A DNA stretch of 64,000 nt from Diphasiastrum complanatum (GCA_029204225.1 CM055113.1:8952364-9016363), one strand, 5' to 3'; shown: positions 45,641 to 57,212, counted from the first letter of the stretch. Made by a program: numbers and translations. Notes: a model not told the origin generated them from the letters alone.

Positions 45641-46528
45641 TAAAATCTTCAGACTGTTAGCATAATTTCATGAGCCTATACTGTAGGACTCCAACTGTTA
45701 GCAAAAACCTTTCCTATCTACTCAGGAAATTCCGTTAAGACCTTGAAGGTCTGCTCTATATTAACTTTCTTTACAAAGATCAATTGTGCATTCATTTCAA
45801 TAGCATTCATCAATAGGCACATTGGATTGCATTCTCAATGAGAATCCTAAGACTGAATGCTCTTTGATCACCCTTCTTCGTAGCTTCTCTCTGTCTAATA
45901 CCTCTTATAGATCAAGAACTACTTTTTTCAAGGAAATCTGGAATGATCAAGAAACTTTGCAATGGAATAGGCTTATTATCTCTGGGTGATCAGCAATGGA
46001 GGAACTTTCATATGTGTTTAAAGCAATGATTTATAGTTCATTAATCTGTCTCATAGATCAATGACCTTCAAGAAGTACAAAAACACCATTCTTGACATGA
46101 AACATGAGACTCTCAATACAACAATCCTTGAGCAGAGCACAATGACAACTAATCCTCTAATCCTATAAACTCAGCCACAGTCTCTCATAAACACAAATGC
46201 AAGGAATTGAGCAATCTTAAGAGGAGTATATCATCAATCTTCACTTTCATATCTCTGTAAAAGGAACATCACAATCCCACACTTCAAAACCTGCAGTAAC
46301 AATGTTAGAGACAACAAAATATACAAATACAATCCTCACAATGTCAGGGCTTGCAACCACGGGGTTAGAGGCAGTACAACAAATGGCATCAAATCTGATT
46401 CAATAAACAATGATCCAAGAAATAAACACAATGCTAAAGGCTAAGAAATAGATCAATAGCAATGAAATTGAACAGAGTGTAGAGTGGAAGGCACCTGACA
46501 ATCAAAAATCTCTTCTCCTTTCCTCCTC
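45641..46528. other. AT-rich DNA, no gene seen
   Basis: Downstream of the copia gag fragment in its sense. No open frame with a motif on either strand. Confidence 0.4.
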
Positions 46529-47085
46529 CTATTTATTGCGCTTGTAATACATGCGAAACATCTTCTTCTTTGATTGTGGATCTAATAATTGTGCTTGACT
46601 TTGAGTCTGTTTTTGATTCATTGCAGCCTTCTTGGAGCTTTTCTGCTTTTGTCGCTTAGAGCCTTTGTTGACATATAGAACTTTAGAGGAGGAAGTAGAT
46701 AAAGTGTCTTGACTTCTTCTATTATCTTCTTGCAGCAACATAGTGATAACTCTCGTAAGAGTTAAGTCTAAGTGTGTCGATATGATCATCACCTAGTTCT
46801 CATATGTAGAGGGCAAGCTTGAAAACAATGTCATGATTGCATCTTGATCGTCTATGACTGATTCGACAGCGGCCATCTGTTGCAAGAGACTCTTAAACTG
46901 GTTAATGTGATTCTGAAGAGAATCACCAACAGACATCTTGAATGTGAAAAATTTCCTTTGTAGATGTAACTTGGTAGTTACGTCCCTCACGTCATATAGT
47001 GAGTTCAAGATGTCCCAAATGTTTCTTGATGTTTTTACCTTAGTGAGAGCCCAATGGGTATACGTATACCCTCCAAGGCCCATGC
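46529..47085 (-). pseudogene. Copia gag fragment
   Basis: The minus-strand frame 47083-46793 reads ALTKVKTSRNIWDILNSLYD, TKLHLQRKFFTFKMSVGDSL, HINQFKSLLQQMAAVESVID and FSSLPSTYEN. This is the central helical region of UBN2-type copia gag. One stop later it continues (46792-46529) with a basic lysine-rich tail and no zinc knuckle. The N-terminal part is cut off near 47085, beside the LTR at 47102. Confidence 0.85.
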
Positions 47086-47101
47086 ACCACTAGTAGTGCA
47101 T

Positions 47102-47339
47102 TGTGATACCTCATTGGACACCTTTGCAGCCTAATTGGGCCACATCATCTAGTTTCTCTATGACTCACTGATAAACTCACAATAATCCACCATCATGAGT
47201 TTAGGCCTCCAACCATTAATTATGAACATAAACACTTAAGGGCCCCAAACCCCTCATAATCATAGTTAACTTAAGGGTCTAGGTAGGCCTACTCACCTCT
47301 AACAGGATAATCAATCTGAGATCAGTTATGGGCATGACA
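47102..47339 (-). repeat. 3' LTR of a chromovirus-type Ty3 element
   Basis: On the minus strand the polypurine run AAGGGGGGAAGAA (47340-47352) is followed by TGTCATGCCC (47339). The unit ends ...GGTATCACA at 47102, giving 238 bp with TG...CA ends. It directly follows the pol stop codon of the chromodomain remnant. Confidence 0.7.
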
Positions 47340-47343
47340 TTCT

Positions 47344-47636
47344 TCCCCCCTTATTCAAGTTCTGACCTTAGAACTTAAAATTAGAGAAGTTCCCTTTCAG
47401 ACTACCTTCTTGTTTCCAAGAATCATCATCGTCTGTATGACCCTTCCATCGAATCAAACGTTGGAAAACTATATACTATCCTCAATCGTTAGTTCTTGTA
47501 ATTAAGATCCTTTTGGGTTTAAGTCGAGTCACACCTGATGATTCATCCAACAGGTCCAGAACCAAGATGTTCCCCTTCACGCAGACTCTTCTTGGGTCGA
47601 CTTACGTGAAATTGCGTTCCTTCCGAGAGGTCCAAA
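47344..47636 (-). pseudogene. Ty3 pol C-terminus with chromodomain remnant
   Basis: One minus-strand frame reads VKGNILVLDLLDESSGVTRL (about 47580-47521), KPKRILITRTND, then two stops, YIVFQRLIRWKGHTDDDDSW (about 47475-47415) and KQEGSLKGNFSNFKF before a stop. The order of basic PKRIL, then a hydrophobic Y.V..LI, then RWKGH and a DDSW segment, is the chromodomain fold sequence of plant chromoviruses, which helps direct integration to modified chromatin. The whole length stays in one frame; only stops disable it. The rest of pol is missing, cut at about 47637 by the copia LTR piece. Confidence 0.8.
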
Positions 47637-47637
47637 A

Positions 47638-47772
47638 AACCCATGCATGACCCAAGTTGCCATTGGCGGGACGCGTGTCCCGTCAACTTGCCTCGTGGTG
47701 AGGCCAACTAATCCTTATCCATTGATAGGACCCACAGTACAGTAGCACAGTGATTCTACTTTAATTCTAACT
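47638..47772 (-). repeat. 3' LTR remnant of the 47.6-52.7 kb copia element
   Basis: This matches 52522-52656 at about 93 percent (roughly 10 differences, mostly transitions, in 135 bp). It follows the RNase H stop by 55 bp, after a purine run ending AAGAGAGAG. Its far end is cut at 47638. Confidence 0.9.
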
Positions 47773-47826
47773 CTCTCTCTTAAAGTAGAGTCTACTTTTC
47801 ATACAGTCATATACATAGCTTTAAAG

Positions 47827-48696
47827 TCAATAAACTTTAAGTACAAAAAGATTTGATCTAAACTTATCAAACTTTTCTCCAACAAGTGGCTTAGTGAAAA
47901 TATCAGCTAGTTGTTCTTCTGTGCTACAATGAACAACATGAATTTCATGACTCAGCAGCCTCTCACGTATAAAGTGATACTGAATCTCAATGTGTTTAGT
48001 TCTCGCATGGAACATTGGATTCTTTGCTAGATGAATGCCACTCTGATTGTTGCTATGTAATGTCAGGGGATTTTTTTGCTTCATGCCAACTTCTTCCAAG
48101 ATTTGTCTCAACCATATAGCTTCATGTGCTGTACTACACATCGCCTTATACTCTGCTTTTGTGGTGGATAGAGCAATCGTACTTTGCTTTTTACTAGACC
48201 AGGAAAAGCAACTACCACAAACCTGGAATACATACCCTGTGGTGGATCTACGATCATCATAGTCACCTCCCCAATCCGCATCCACATAGCCACACAACTC
48301 AGGTAAACCATCATACTTCCTATAAATCAAGCCATAATCTGAAGTGCCTTTCACATAACGCAAAATGCATTTAGCTGCCTTCCAATGCGTTTCCGTAGGT
48401 GCTTCCATAAACTGACTAACAATGCCAACAACATAGCATATATTTGGTCTAGTTGCAGTAAGGTAAATCAAGCTCCCTACTAACTGCCTATACAGTGTAG
48501 CATCAAATGACTGTGACTCATCAAGCTTAGAAAGCTTTTTACCTGGTTCAATAGGAGTACTCACTGGTTTGCAATCCTGCAACCTAAACCTATGCAGCAA
48601 CTCTTTGACATACTTCACCTGTGTTAAACCCACTTCGTGTCCTTTTTGCCACACCTCTACTCCAAGGCAATAATGCATCAGGCTAAGATCTGTCAT
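47827..48696 (-). pseudogene. Copia RT C-terminus and RNase H (289-residue open frame)
   Basis: The frame reads MTDLSLMHYCLGVEVWQKGH, YVKELLHRFRLQDCKPVSTP, LYRQLVGSLIYLTATRPNIC, then RNase H: LCGYVDADWGGDYDDRRSTT (about 48300-48245; Asp), ALSTTKAEYKAM (Glu), LHSNNQSGIHLAKNPMFHAR and EEQLADIFTKPLVGEKF (Asp). The usual L.CDNQS third acidic residue is Asn here (NNQS). The frame overlaps the end of the RT frame at 48693, so a small indel separates them. This is a long, little-damaged pol end. Confidence 0.92.
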
Positions 48697-49739
48697 CTCG
48701 ATTGTTCCATGAGGTCTTTCTTGATCATATCTATCATCTCTTGATTATTTCTCATAATAATCAAGTCATCAACATAAAGAGCAATCAAAGCAACCATACC
48801 ATCAAAGCATAAGACATATAGATTTGGATCAGAATGTGTTCTCATCATCCCCTTTGAATGAAAGTAGGCATCAATCCTGCTATACCACGCACGTGGTGCT
48901 TGTTTAAGACCATAAAGCGCTTTATTCAAGCGACATACTTTATTTTCCTGTCCCTTCGCTACAAAGCCTTCAGGTTGATCCATGAACACTTCTTCTTCTA
49001 ACTCACCATTTAGAAAAGCAGATTTCACATCCATCTGATGCAAAGGCCAACCAAAATGTGAAGCTAAAGCAACAAGTAGACGTAGAGTATTCCACTTACA
49101 AACCGGCCCAAAGGTCTCCTCATAGTCGATGCCTTTACTTTCTGCATACCCTTTGATCACCAATCTTGCCTTGTGCTTTGCTATACTTCCATCTGCATGG
49201 TACTTAGTCCTGTATACCCATTTGCAACCAATGGGTTTCTTGCCAACTGGTGGTTCTACTAAGTCCCATGTGCTATGATTAGCAAATGACTCCATCTCCT
49301 CTCCCATGGCCTTGACCCAAATGTCATCATCCTTCGCTTCACCATAAGTCGAAGGTTCTTTGCTTTGAATAATGCTAGATAAGAGAGCAAAATTTGCTTC
49401 ATACCTTTCAGGTTGTGTCTTCTCTCTTGTTGATCTTCGTAGCTCTCCCTGGCTAGATGATCCTGGAAAGTCATTCATGTCGCGGCTCTCCAACAATCTC
49501 TCAAACCACTTAGGGAGCTTCCTGTCAGGTGATCGGCTTCCTGGTGAAAATGTATCCCACGGTACATCCTTCTTCTTGCGTTTGTCACCTGCAACTTCAA
49601 TCCTTTTTGCACCAAAAGGTTTGTCCCTACCTCTCCAACCTATCTCTTGAGGTTGAGTAGTAGTATCTTGAGATGTATCTTCTTTTTCATCACTTGGAAG
49701 GTCAATGAATGGATCATCATCAGGTGGTATCCTCACTAG
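48693..49739 (-). pseudogene. Copia reverse transcriptase (open frame of about 348 residues)
   Basis: The frame opens in a charged linker (IPPDDDPFIDLPSDEKEDTS) and contains the RT domain: WVKAMGEEMESFANHSTWDL (about 49320-49260), GCKWVYRTKYHADGSIAKHK, GIDYEETFGPVCKWNTLRLL, PLHQMDVKSAFLNGELEEEV, LNKALYGLKQAPRAWYSRI and ALIALYVDDLIIM (about 48795). YVDD is intact. It ends at a stop just after the frameshift to RNase H. The apparent start at 49742 is not a true start: it is the border of the inverted segment 49740-49991. Confidence 0.92.
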
Positions 49740-49991
49740 CATTCACGAAGAAGAAGCCAAAGGTGAACCACTTGCGAATCTTTGGATGTAAGGCCTTTGT
49801 ACACGTTCCTAAGGAAGAGAGACGTAAACTTGATGTAAAAACTATCAAGTGTATATTCCTAGGATATGATGATCGTGTGAAGGGCTATAGATATTTTGAT
49901 CCAGTGGAAAACAAAGTTCATATAAGCCATGATGTTATCTTTGATGAATCCAAGATGTATGAAGACGAGGATGCTGAGAAGATAGAGACAT
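49740..49991 (+). pseudogene. Inverted segment of copia integrase C-terminus
   Basis: On the plus strand this reads KKKPKVNHLRIFGCKAFVHV, RRKLDVKTIKCIFLGYDDRV and YFDPVENKVHISHDVIFDES (about 49750-49950), followed by acidic residues. The flanks on both sides are minus-strand pol of the same element: integrase up to ITPDHLP on the right, RT linker on the left. Flipping the segment restores the normal integrase order. The ends carry the 6-bp inverted pair CACTAG (49734-49739) and CTAGTG (49992-49997). Confidence 0.88.
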
Positions 49992-50318
49992 CTAGTGGGA
50001 AGATGGTCAGGTGTTATCTTTGGTATGGCAATGGTAGGACTTCTATTTTGAAGATAGACTGCCGTACTGCATGCTTTTGATCAAAAATCTTTTGGTAGTT
50101 TCATCTCAGCTAGCATAGATCTGGCACTTTTCACAATCGTACGATTCTTGCGCTCAGCTACACCATTGAGAGCAGGAGTATGAGCTTGCGTAAATTGTCT
50201 TTTGATCCCACATTGATCACAAAGATCATTGAAGTCATTAGACTTGTACTCACCTCCACTATCCGATCTTAGGACTTTGATCTTCCTACCTGTCTGATTT
50301 TCGACCCAGGAATTTACG
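49992..50318 (-). pseudogene. Copia integrase, middle part
   Basis: The frame reads NSWVENQTGRKIKVLRSDSG (about 50310-50255; second catalytic Asp in SDSGGEY), CDQCGIKRQFTQAHTPALNG, VAERKNRTIVKSARSMLAEM (catalytic Glu region, about 50160-50100), LPKDF-stop-SKACSTAVYLQNRSP and IPKITPDHLPTR. The N-terminal zinc finger and first Asp are missing: the text is joined directly to the gag knuckle near 50318. Confidence 0.9.
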
Positions 50319-51103
50319 ACATTCACTCTTCCAATGGCCCTTTTTACCACAATGGAAGCACTTGCCTTTCTTCTTGGTCTTACTAGAAGATCCCTCATCC
50401 TCCTGAGTCTTGGCAAATTGTTGCTTAGACTTCTTCTTGCCCTTGACCTTGCCTTGTTTTTGGCATGTCGCAAGTGCCTGATCGTCAGTATTTTGACATC
50501 TAGCTTTCACCATTTCTCGTCGTTGCTCTTCCTGCATCAAGATTCCTGTGAGCTCGTCAAAGGTTGGCAATCTTTCTCTTGATGCTATTCCGCTCACAAA
50601 CATCTGATAGGGTTCTATAATGCCGCACAATGCATTGTGCACCAGCTCCACATCACGTATGCGCTCACCAATATCCCTCATTGTCTTGATTCTGGTCATG
50701 TACGTCTGAATGTGCTCTCCTTTCTCCATGCGGACACAATTTAGTTTTGACTTCAGAAACATGATTCTTGACGGATTTGACGTCACAACTGCTCCTTTAG
50801 CACATCCCATGCCTGTCTGGGTGTAACAACATCACAAATGTGGGTAATGATGTGATCCTTCACTGACAAGTTAATGAAGGTTAAAACTTTCCTCATCTTT
50901 TTGTTGAACACTTTGATATCCGCTTCATTTGGCGGCCTTCTCTCATCACTTGTGATGACTTCCCACACGTCTTTCTCCATCAGTATGTTTTTCATTTTGA
51001 ATTTCCACACTGCATAGTTGGAAATCCCGTCCAATTTGCTACTTTCACTCAAAATGGACTCTCCCATGTTTGCCATGGCAAAACTACTTGAAACTTCTGT
51101 CAT
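50318..51103 (-). pseudogene. Copia gag with zinc knuckle
   Basis: The start at 51103 (MTEVSSSFAM) leads to LDGISNYAVWKFKMKNILME and VVTPRQAWDVLKEQ. After a frameshift near 50800 come IMFLKSKLNCVRMEKGEHIQ, RERLPTFDELTGILMQEEQR and the knuckle CFHCGKKGHWKSEC (about 50355-50315). This is the standard DUF4219/UBN2 type copia gag. Protease and the N-terminal integrase that should follow are deleted. Confidence 0.92.
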
Positions 51104-52369
51104 AGGCTAGAAATAGTATGCCGAGGCCAACAGTGATGTCAGAAGTTGAAAATAATGACCTGCACTTTTTCCCTTACCAAACCACTCACTGCTTTTCTAC
51201 CAATTTGAAAGCCAAATCGGCGTCGCCTTCCAAAATGCACTCAATCGTCAAGTCCCAGTGGGAAATCACTTCTGACGGACTCCAAACACTTTCTCCGCTT
51301 CAATCACTCTATTTTTTCTGTACCATACTTGCAGGTACAGTCCGGGTGCTCTTCGTTTGGAGGTTATAGCCTTTCGTTTGGGTCAAAACGGGCAAAGTAC
51401 CCAAAAATAGGGATTTTCTTTGTTTTGAACTGTTTCTTCACCTGCAAGAAACTTCACTCTTCACTTGTGAAGGGACCCAACTCCCATTTCAGTATGAAAT
51501 TTTTTTATGAAGTTGAAGGCCAAAATGCACTTCACTCCTTCAGGGCCCTCTTCGACAACCCTTCAGACTCCATCCAATGGTTGATTTTCATCCAAATATG
51601 GATATCTCTCCTGGGTAGCACAATCTGAGCCGTTGATCTTGAAACTTCTCTATCCAATGGATCTGAGCACTCTTGTGCACTAATGGAGACTCTTAGAAGC
51701 GTTGTCCACTTCGAAACACAATGGTTTTACCTTGCTTCGTCGCGCGAACATATCCGCGACCTCCCTGTTTACGGACGCGCCTCCCCAAGTTGCATGTTGC
51801 TCAATCAAACACGATTTTAGATCAAGTTCAGCACAATATGATCTTGGAGTAGGGTCGGCCTACTGATTGCTAATCTGTAGAATATTCAAACATGAAATTC
51901 CATGGAGAAACAGTGATTTTAGCTCAACTTGACCAAGTGGCTTTTTTTCACCTTTTACCGCAAATCTACTAGGTTAACTGTCCGGAGACAAATCTCTGAC
52001 ATAAACCTCAGAATCTCTCCATGGCTGGTTGACAATACAATTAGCTTCCTTCCTGTCCTTACGACATCCAAAACGGTGCACTAACAGCGAAGAAATTATC
52101 AGTTATGTGTAGAAAACTGTAACCCCAAACCCGGTTTCAATTTTCAACTGGCTTCAAAATTGTCAATTTTTCACCAAGTTTTACCCTGTCTGATGCTATG
52201 CACAGGCTACTAATCCCTCTACTGAACTTGGCAAGCTTCTATAAACTAGAAACTGTGCACCAGTGCTTCTCTTTCCGTCTTCAACTCGCCGTAAACCCCG
52301 AACTCTCAGAAGACAATTCTCTCGAAGCTCTCTTCAACGGCGATGCTGTACAGTGTACACTCCCTGTAC
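51104..52369 (-). other. Leader between primer site and gag of the copia element
   Basis: About 1.27 kb without a convincing ORF on either strand. This is long for a copia leader, so part may be inserted DNA, but no second element is recognisable. Confidence 0.45.
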
Positions 52370-52382
52370 GGCTCTGATACCA
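52370..52382 (-). other. Primer-binding site, initiator tRNA-Met type
   Basis: On the minus strand this is TGGTATCAGAGCC, the canonical copia primer site, located between the 5' LTR and the leader. Confidence 0.9.
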
Positions 52383-52383
52383 A

Positions 52384-52656
52384 CTTAGAATTTGCTTTGC
52401 ACAGGAGCACAGATCATGCTACATAGTAATACAGACAAAAAACACTCTCCACTGCAAGCTCACATAGCAACTGTATTTCTCAAAATGAAATTGCACTGTA
52501 CATATAGTTGTTCACTCAAGCAACCCATGCATGACCCAGGTTGTCGTTGGCGGGACGCGAGTCCCGTTGACTTGCCTCGTGGCAAGGCCAACTGATCCTT
52601 ATCCACTGATAGGACCCACAGTACAGTAGCACAGTGATTCTACTTTAATTCTAACT
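52384..52656 (-). repeat. 5' LTR of the copia element (about 270 bp)
   Basis: The inner end is set by the primer site. The outer end at CTAACT (52656) is set by where similarity to 47638-47772 stops. The terminal TG/CA appear mutated. LTR divergence from the 3' remnant is about 7 percent. Confidence 0.75.
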
Positions 52657-53037
52657 CTTTCTATCACTTACTTCTCCCCCTTTTAATAGGAAAGTACACG
52701 AGTTTCCAAGAGGCGCATATTAGTCTAGACATGCCTAGGTGAAGAACTTTTGAAAATCTTGAAAGTCAAAAAATATGTGTTGCATCAACATTTCTAATAT
52801 AATTAATGTCCCAACACATTTTTCTAAATGGCTTGTCCAAAGATTTTTGTGTGTAAATAGCTTCCAATTCCTTAGAAATTTTTTTTTTCCCCTATTCTTT
52901 GGCTTATTGGTTTTGGGTCTCAGGGCCATTTAGTCGTACATGCCCTTTCATGAAACCAGGATGGTGGTCAAAGGGTGTCATCTTGGCCAAAAAATTGAAA
53001 ATCTTTCGGACATAGATGCCCAATTCCCGGTCCAATC

Positions 53038-53136
53038 ACACCATTACTATATGTAAAGTAGTTGCCAATCAATCACATCGATGGACAGATTTCAATCAAA
53101 CCATTAGTACATGTAAAGTAGTTGCCAATCAATCAT
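53038..53136. repeat. Two-copy tandem duplication of about 60 bp
   Basis: TGTAAAGTAGTTGCCAATCA appears at about 53053 and 53112, with matching flanks. No gene in 52660-53277; frames there are motif-free. Confidence 0.85.
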
Positions 53137-53277
53137 AACAATTTAGCAAAGTGCAAAATGATAGTAAATGGGCCACACTCCAGCGCTGAAAATTTGAGCC
53201 ATTGTGTACAAGAATTCAATGAACATATGCTCATAATCAAAGCTTCCATATTCATGAAGGAAATAGCATGAAACCTT

Positions 53278-53526
53278 TGTTAGATTTCTTATGCTCAAGC
53301 TTAAAAATGGTAAAGTAATGAGCATCTTGAAAACAGAAGGCCGACAACATGATTTCGGACCTTCACATTTTTTCCCTTTAAGTTTTTTCCATTTATGCCT
53401 TAAAACGATTTAAGGCACCTTTGCTTTTTTTGACTTTTTCGCCCTTTTTTTGTGCCTTCACAAAAAATGCAACACACTAGCCAAAATGACTTAAAAACCA
53501 TTCTGGACCACCTTCGCCTTTCTTGC
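53278..53526 (+). repeat. Truncated 5' LTR of a copia deletion derivative
   Basis: TGTTAGATTTCTTATGCTCA starts this unit and also the 3' LTR at 53858. About 250 bp match closely, then the sequence jumps at TTGCC (53526) into RNase H coding DNA. Preceded by ACCTT. Confidence 0.9.
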
Positions 53527-53850
53527 CATGGAACCAAAGAGGCGATCTGGCTAAGGCAACTGCTTGCAGACTTGAACCTTGCACAAATGCTTCTTACAAC
53601 AATCTATTGTGATAATCAAAGCACAATAGTGCTATCTCTCAATCCGAGATTTCACTCTCGAAGCAAACATATAGAAATCAGGTATCATTACCTTAGAGAG
53701 AAAGTGCACAACAAGGAAGTAGAACTGGTTTTTTGTAGAACAAACTACATGGCAGCAGATTACTTCACAAAGGCCCTATCAAAGGAGCAACATCTCAGAT
53801 TTAACGTTATGTTAAATATGAAGATCAAAGTCTTTCAAGATCCTCATTAA
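53527..53850 (+). pseudogene. Copia RNase H end, joined to the truncated LTR
   Basis: The plus-strand frame reads GTKEAIWLRQLLADLNLAQM (53530-53590), TTIYCDNQSTIVLSLNPRFH, SKHIEIRYHYLREKVHNKEV and YMAADYFTKALSKEQHLRFN, then a stop at 53850. CDNQS and the final Asp are intact. Only the last quarter of RNase H remains. The open frame apparently starting at 53452 lies partly in LTR sequence. The stop is followed by TTAAGGGGCTC (polypurine tract) and the 3' LTR. Confidence 0.9.
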
Positions 53851-53857
53851 GGGGCTC

Positions 53858-54772
53858 TGTTAGATTTCTTATGCTCAGCCTTGAAAATGGTTAAGTAATG
53901 AGCATCTTGAAAACAGAAGGCCGACAACATGATTTCGAACCTCCACATTTTTCCCCTTTAAGTTTTTCCCATTTATGCCTTAAAACAATTTAAGGCACCT
54001 TTGTTTTTTTTCGCCTTCTTTGCCCTTTTTTCGTGCCTTCACGAAAAATGCAACACACTGGCCAGAATGACTTGAAAACCATTTATGGACCACCTTCGCC
54101 TTTTTTGCCTCTTTGTGAAAAATGCAACAGAAAACCCAGAATGTCTTAAAACCATTTAAAGGCACCTTCGTCTTCTTCGCTGCCTTGAAACTAAGGCACC
54201 TTTGGCTTCTTTGTTGTCTTAAATCTAAGGGCGTCTTCAAGATTTGCATACCTTCAGTCTAACGGAGACCTTCGGGTTTTTCGGTTTTTTTGCAATTTTT
54301 CTACATTGGCAAACCAACGTCGCCAAACGTATCAGCAACTTTAAAAATAGCTAGACAACTAAAAATCCCAAAGGCGGTGAAGCGGTTACCAACTTTGTAC
54401 ATATGCAAAGACTGGCGTAAATAGCCTTAAAGGCTTGTAAGATATTTTTCTCTCAACACTTGTAATTTATATATATACTAGTTGAATCAAGCTATGTAAG
54501 AGTTAGTTTAAATTTCTCTTTTTAATCAGAGTTATCTGTAGCCAACATTATCATGCTCAACAAGTTGAAGTTATTACTTCAAGCCATTGTACTCACTGTT
54601 GATATTTATCAGAGTGCAATTTTTGTCTCACTACTGCGTCGTTCATTTGCGCAAACTGTATGAATTCTTCTACTTGAATATTTCTGCTGCTAATTGTTGC
54701 GTTTCCGTTCCTACACGCCTACGCTCTGAGCAACCGAGCTTCCGCTACGCTCATGACCACCGTTTTACGACA
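53858..54772 (+). repeat. 3' LTR of the copia deletion derivative (about 915 bp)
   Basis: The start is certain (TGTTAG after the polypurine tract; matches 53278). The end is proposed at GACA (54772), followed by ACCTC, which resembles the ACCTT preceding the 5' LTR and may be a target duplication with one mismatch. The LTR is rich in CCTTCGCC and TTAAGGCACC words. Confidence 0.65.
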
Positions 54773-55196
<424 letters not shown>

Positions 55197-55573
55197 ATAT
55201 AATTAGAGACAAATGGTTCATGTTGAGCTTTAGAACGTGGTGTACCCCTTTGTTTCTCTCTATTTAAGGTGATGTTTTATCTTCATCTAGAATATGGGAA
55301 GGCCTAAAAATTGAAAGGGAGAATATGTGGTGAATTGTGGAATAGAGCTGTTGATTGCAAGGGAAATTGGTCCATTTGTTGTAATATATGAGCTCACTCA
55401 GAAAGTTTTGATTAGATAATTGAAATGACCAATAACTATAGCTTATTTGTTTCATAGGCCCTTTTGAGTTCATATATAGCATGACACAGGTAGTGCATGA
55501 TGTCATTTTGACGTCCTCCTTCAAAGGTTGGTCATCCACAAGAAAGCTTTGCATGTCTCTTTTAAAAGGTGTC

Positions 55574-55635
55574 TGAGTGTGAGTGTGAGTGTGAGTATCT
55601 GCGTGAGCGTGAGTGTGAGTGTGAGTATGTGTGTT
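55574..55635. repeat. (GTGAGT)n hexanucleotide-like repeat
   Basis: About ten imperfect GAGTGT/GTGAGT units. The minus-strand frame with HTHT runs across it is an artefact. No gene is seen in 55196-56875. Confidence 0.9.
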
Positions 55636-56870
55636 GTGTCTACAGTTTTTCACATTACCCTTGTAGAAAATGGCTTGCAAAAGCTTCATTGTTATAAAAG
55701 TCATAGTAAGTCAACAAATGGAAAATCTATGGAGTATTAAGCTATTTTTTAGCTAGAGACTCAACCAACTAGAAATGTTTAGAGATTAATCAAGAAGACC
55801 AATTATTAAACCTCACTTCACACATGTATCGATGGCCTCCTTATTTTTAGACCTTAACATTTACGTATGTATTTTAATCAAAAAGGGTTTCAAGCTCTTC
55901 ATATAAGTAGTGGAGCTAGAATGGAACAAATTTTTGATGGTAATGATTCAATCATCGTTTCATATATTTCACTATCTACAGTAGCCCAACAATCACCATC
56001 TAATGTATATGCAATATTGATATAAATGTGGATTATTGATTCTTGGATATATAACTCTGATATGAATGATAACATTAATGTACGATCAATTTTAGGTATT
56101 TGCTAGATATTCCAACAGTCTATAGTCATTATCATTCCATCTCTCGTGTATTCATTTTGTATAATAATCGTTTAGTTTTTTTAAAAATTAGTAGAAATAA
56201 TGAGTGTATACTAGAGGTGATTTTCAAAGTTTCTCTAATCATAAATTTTCTGATTCCATGTGCTAGAGCTAAACAAAAGAGTAGTAAGTTTTAAGACACA
56301 TTTGCACATCGAAATTTGGCAAATTTTAAATATGTCAAATTTTGATGTCCACATCAAAATCACATTTTTGCCACTTTTTTTTTGTTGATGGGACATTGAA
56401 TTTCGATAGATCATAAACTTTTGCAAAATTCATTGGAAGCCCATGTCAGAAACACTAGCATATGTTATTATATTGACCAACATTATTGTGTGAAAATAGA
56501 CTCAAGGTTGAGCTTCTCATGTAGGCATGCGTGCCATCATAATATGGTAGAGAATGGTGAAGTGTGCTTTGGACAAGTGCATCATGAAAAAGGGAGAAGG
56601 AGATCTATTTTTTAAATATTTACTTCCAATTCATATGCACAAATGTCATCTCCAATTTGACCAGATATTTTCAATCCATGTTCTAGAAATTTAAGGGCCC
56701 AATTTATCTAGTTAAGGCAAATCATAAATTGAGAATTGTTCATCCTAAAAACCACTCATGAACACTTCAAAACGTTATAGCAAATTTTTTTGTCATGGAG
56801 AAAGTAAAACAAAACAAACACTTTTGAGCCCTCCAAGCTCCAAGTTTTTTCCAAAGATTTCGCACGAAAT

Positions 56871-56875
<5 letters not shown>

Positions 56876-56942
<67 letters not shown>
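56876..56942. repeat. (CT)n microsatellite
   Basis: About 33 uninterrupted CT units. Confidence 0.98.
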
Positions 56943-56945
<3 letters not shown>

Positions 56946-57209
56946 CACACAATTGCCACATTAATCAAATTAATTTGAGCTAAACTGCTTAGAAATATCT
57001 CATGTGTTTTCACTCATACCATATTTCAAAAAGTAATCTTACACCCACGCATGCATGCATGCGCAGACACATACACACAAAAATTCTCTCCAAATCTTAC
57101 ATCAAAGCATGTGCCATGGTCACAAGGTTTTATGAATGGCAAAAACATTTGACATGGCACACACAAAACAAACCAACTTTAAAATTAAAACTAGTTGACT
57201 CCAAAAAAT

Positions 57210-57212
<3 letters not shown>

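Noticed and set aside
51118-51628. Plus-strand frames upstream of copia gag
   Set aside because: They lie in the copia leader, lack any domain and overlap no homologous protein that I recognise.
55574-55635. Possible CRISPR-like or regularly spaced array
   Set aside because: It is a simple GTGAGT microsatellite with no spacers. No CRISPR array is expected or seen in this plant DNA.
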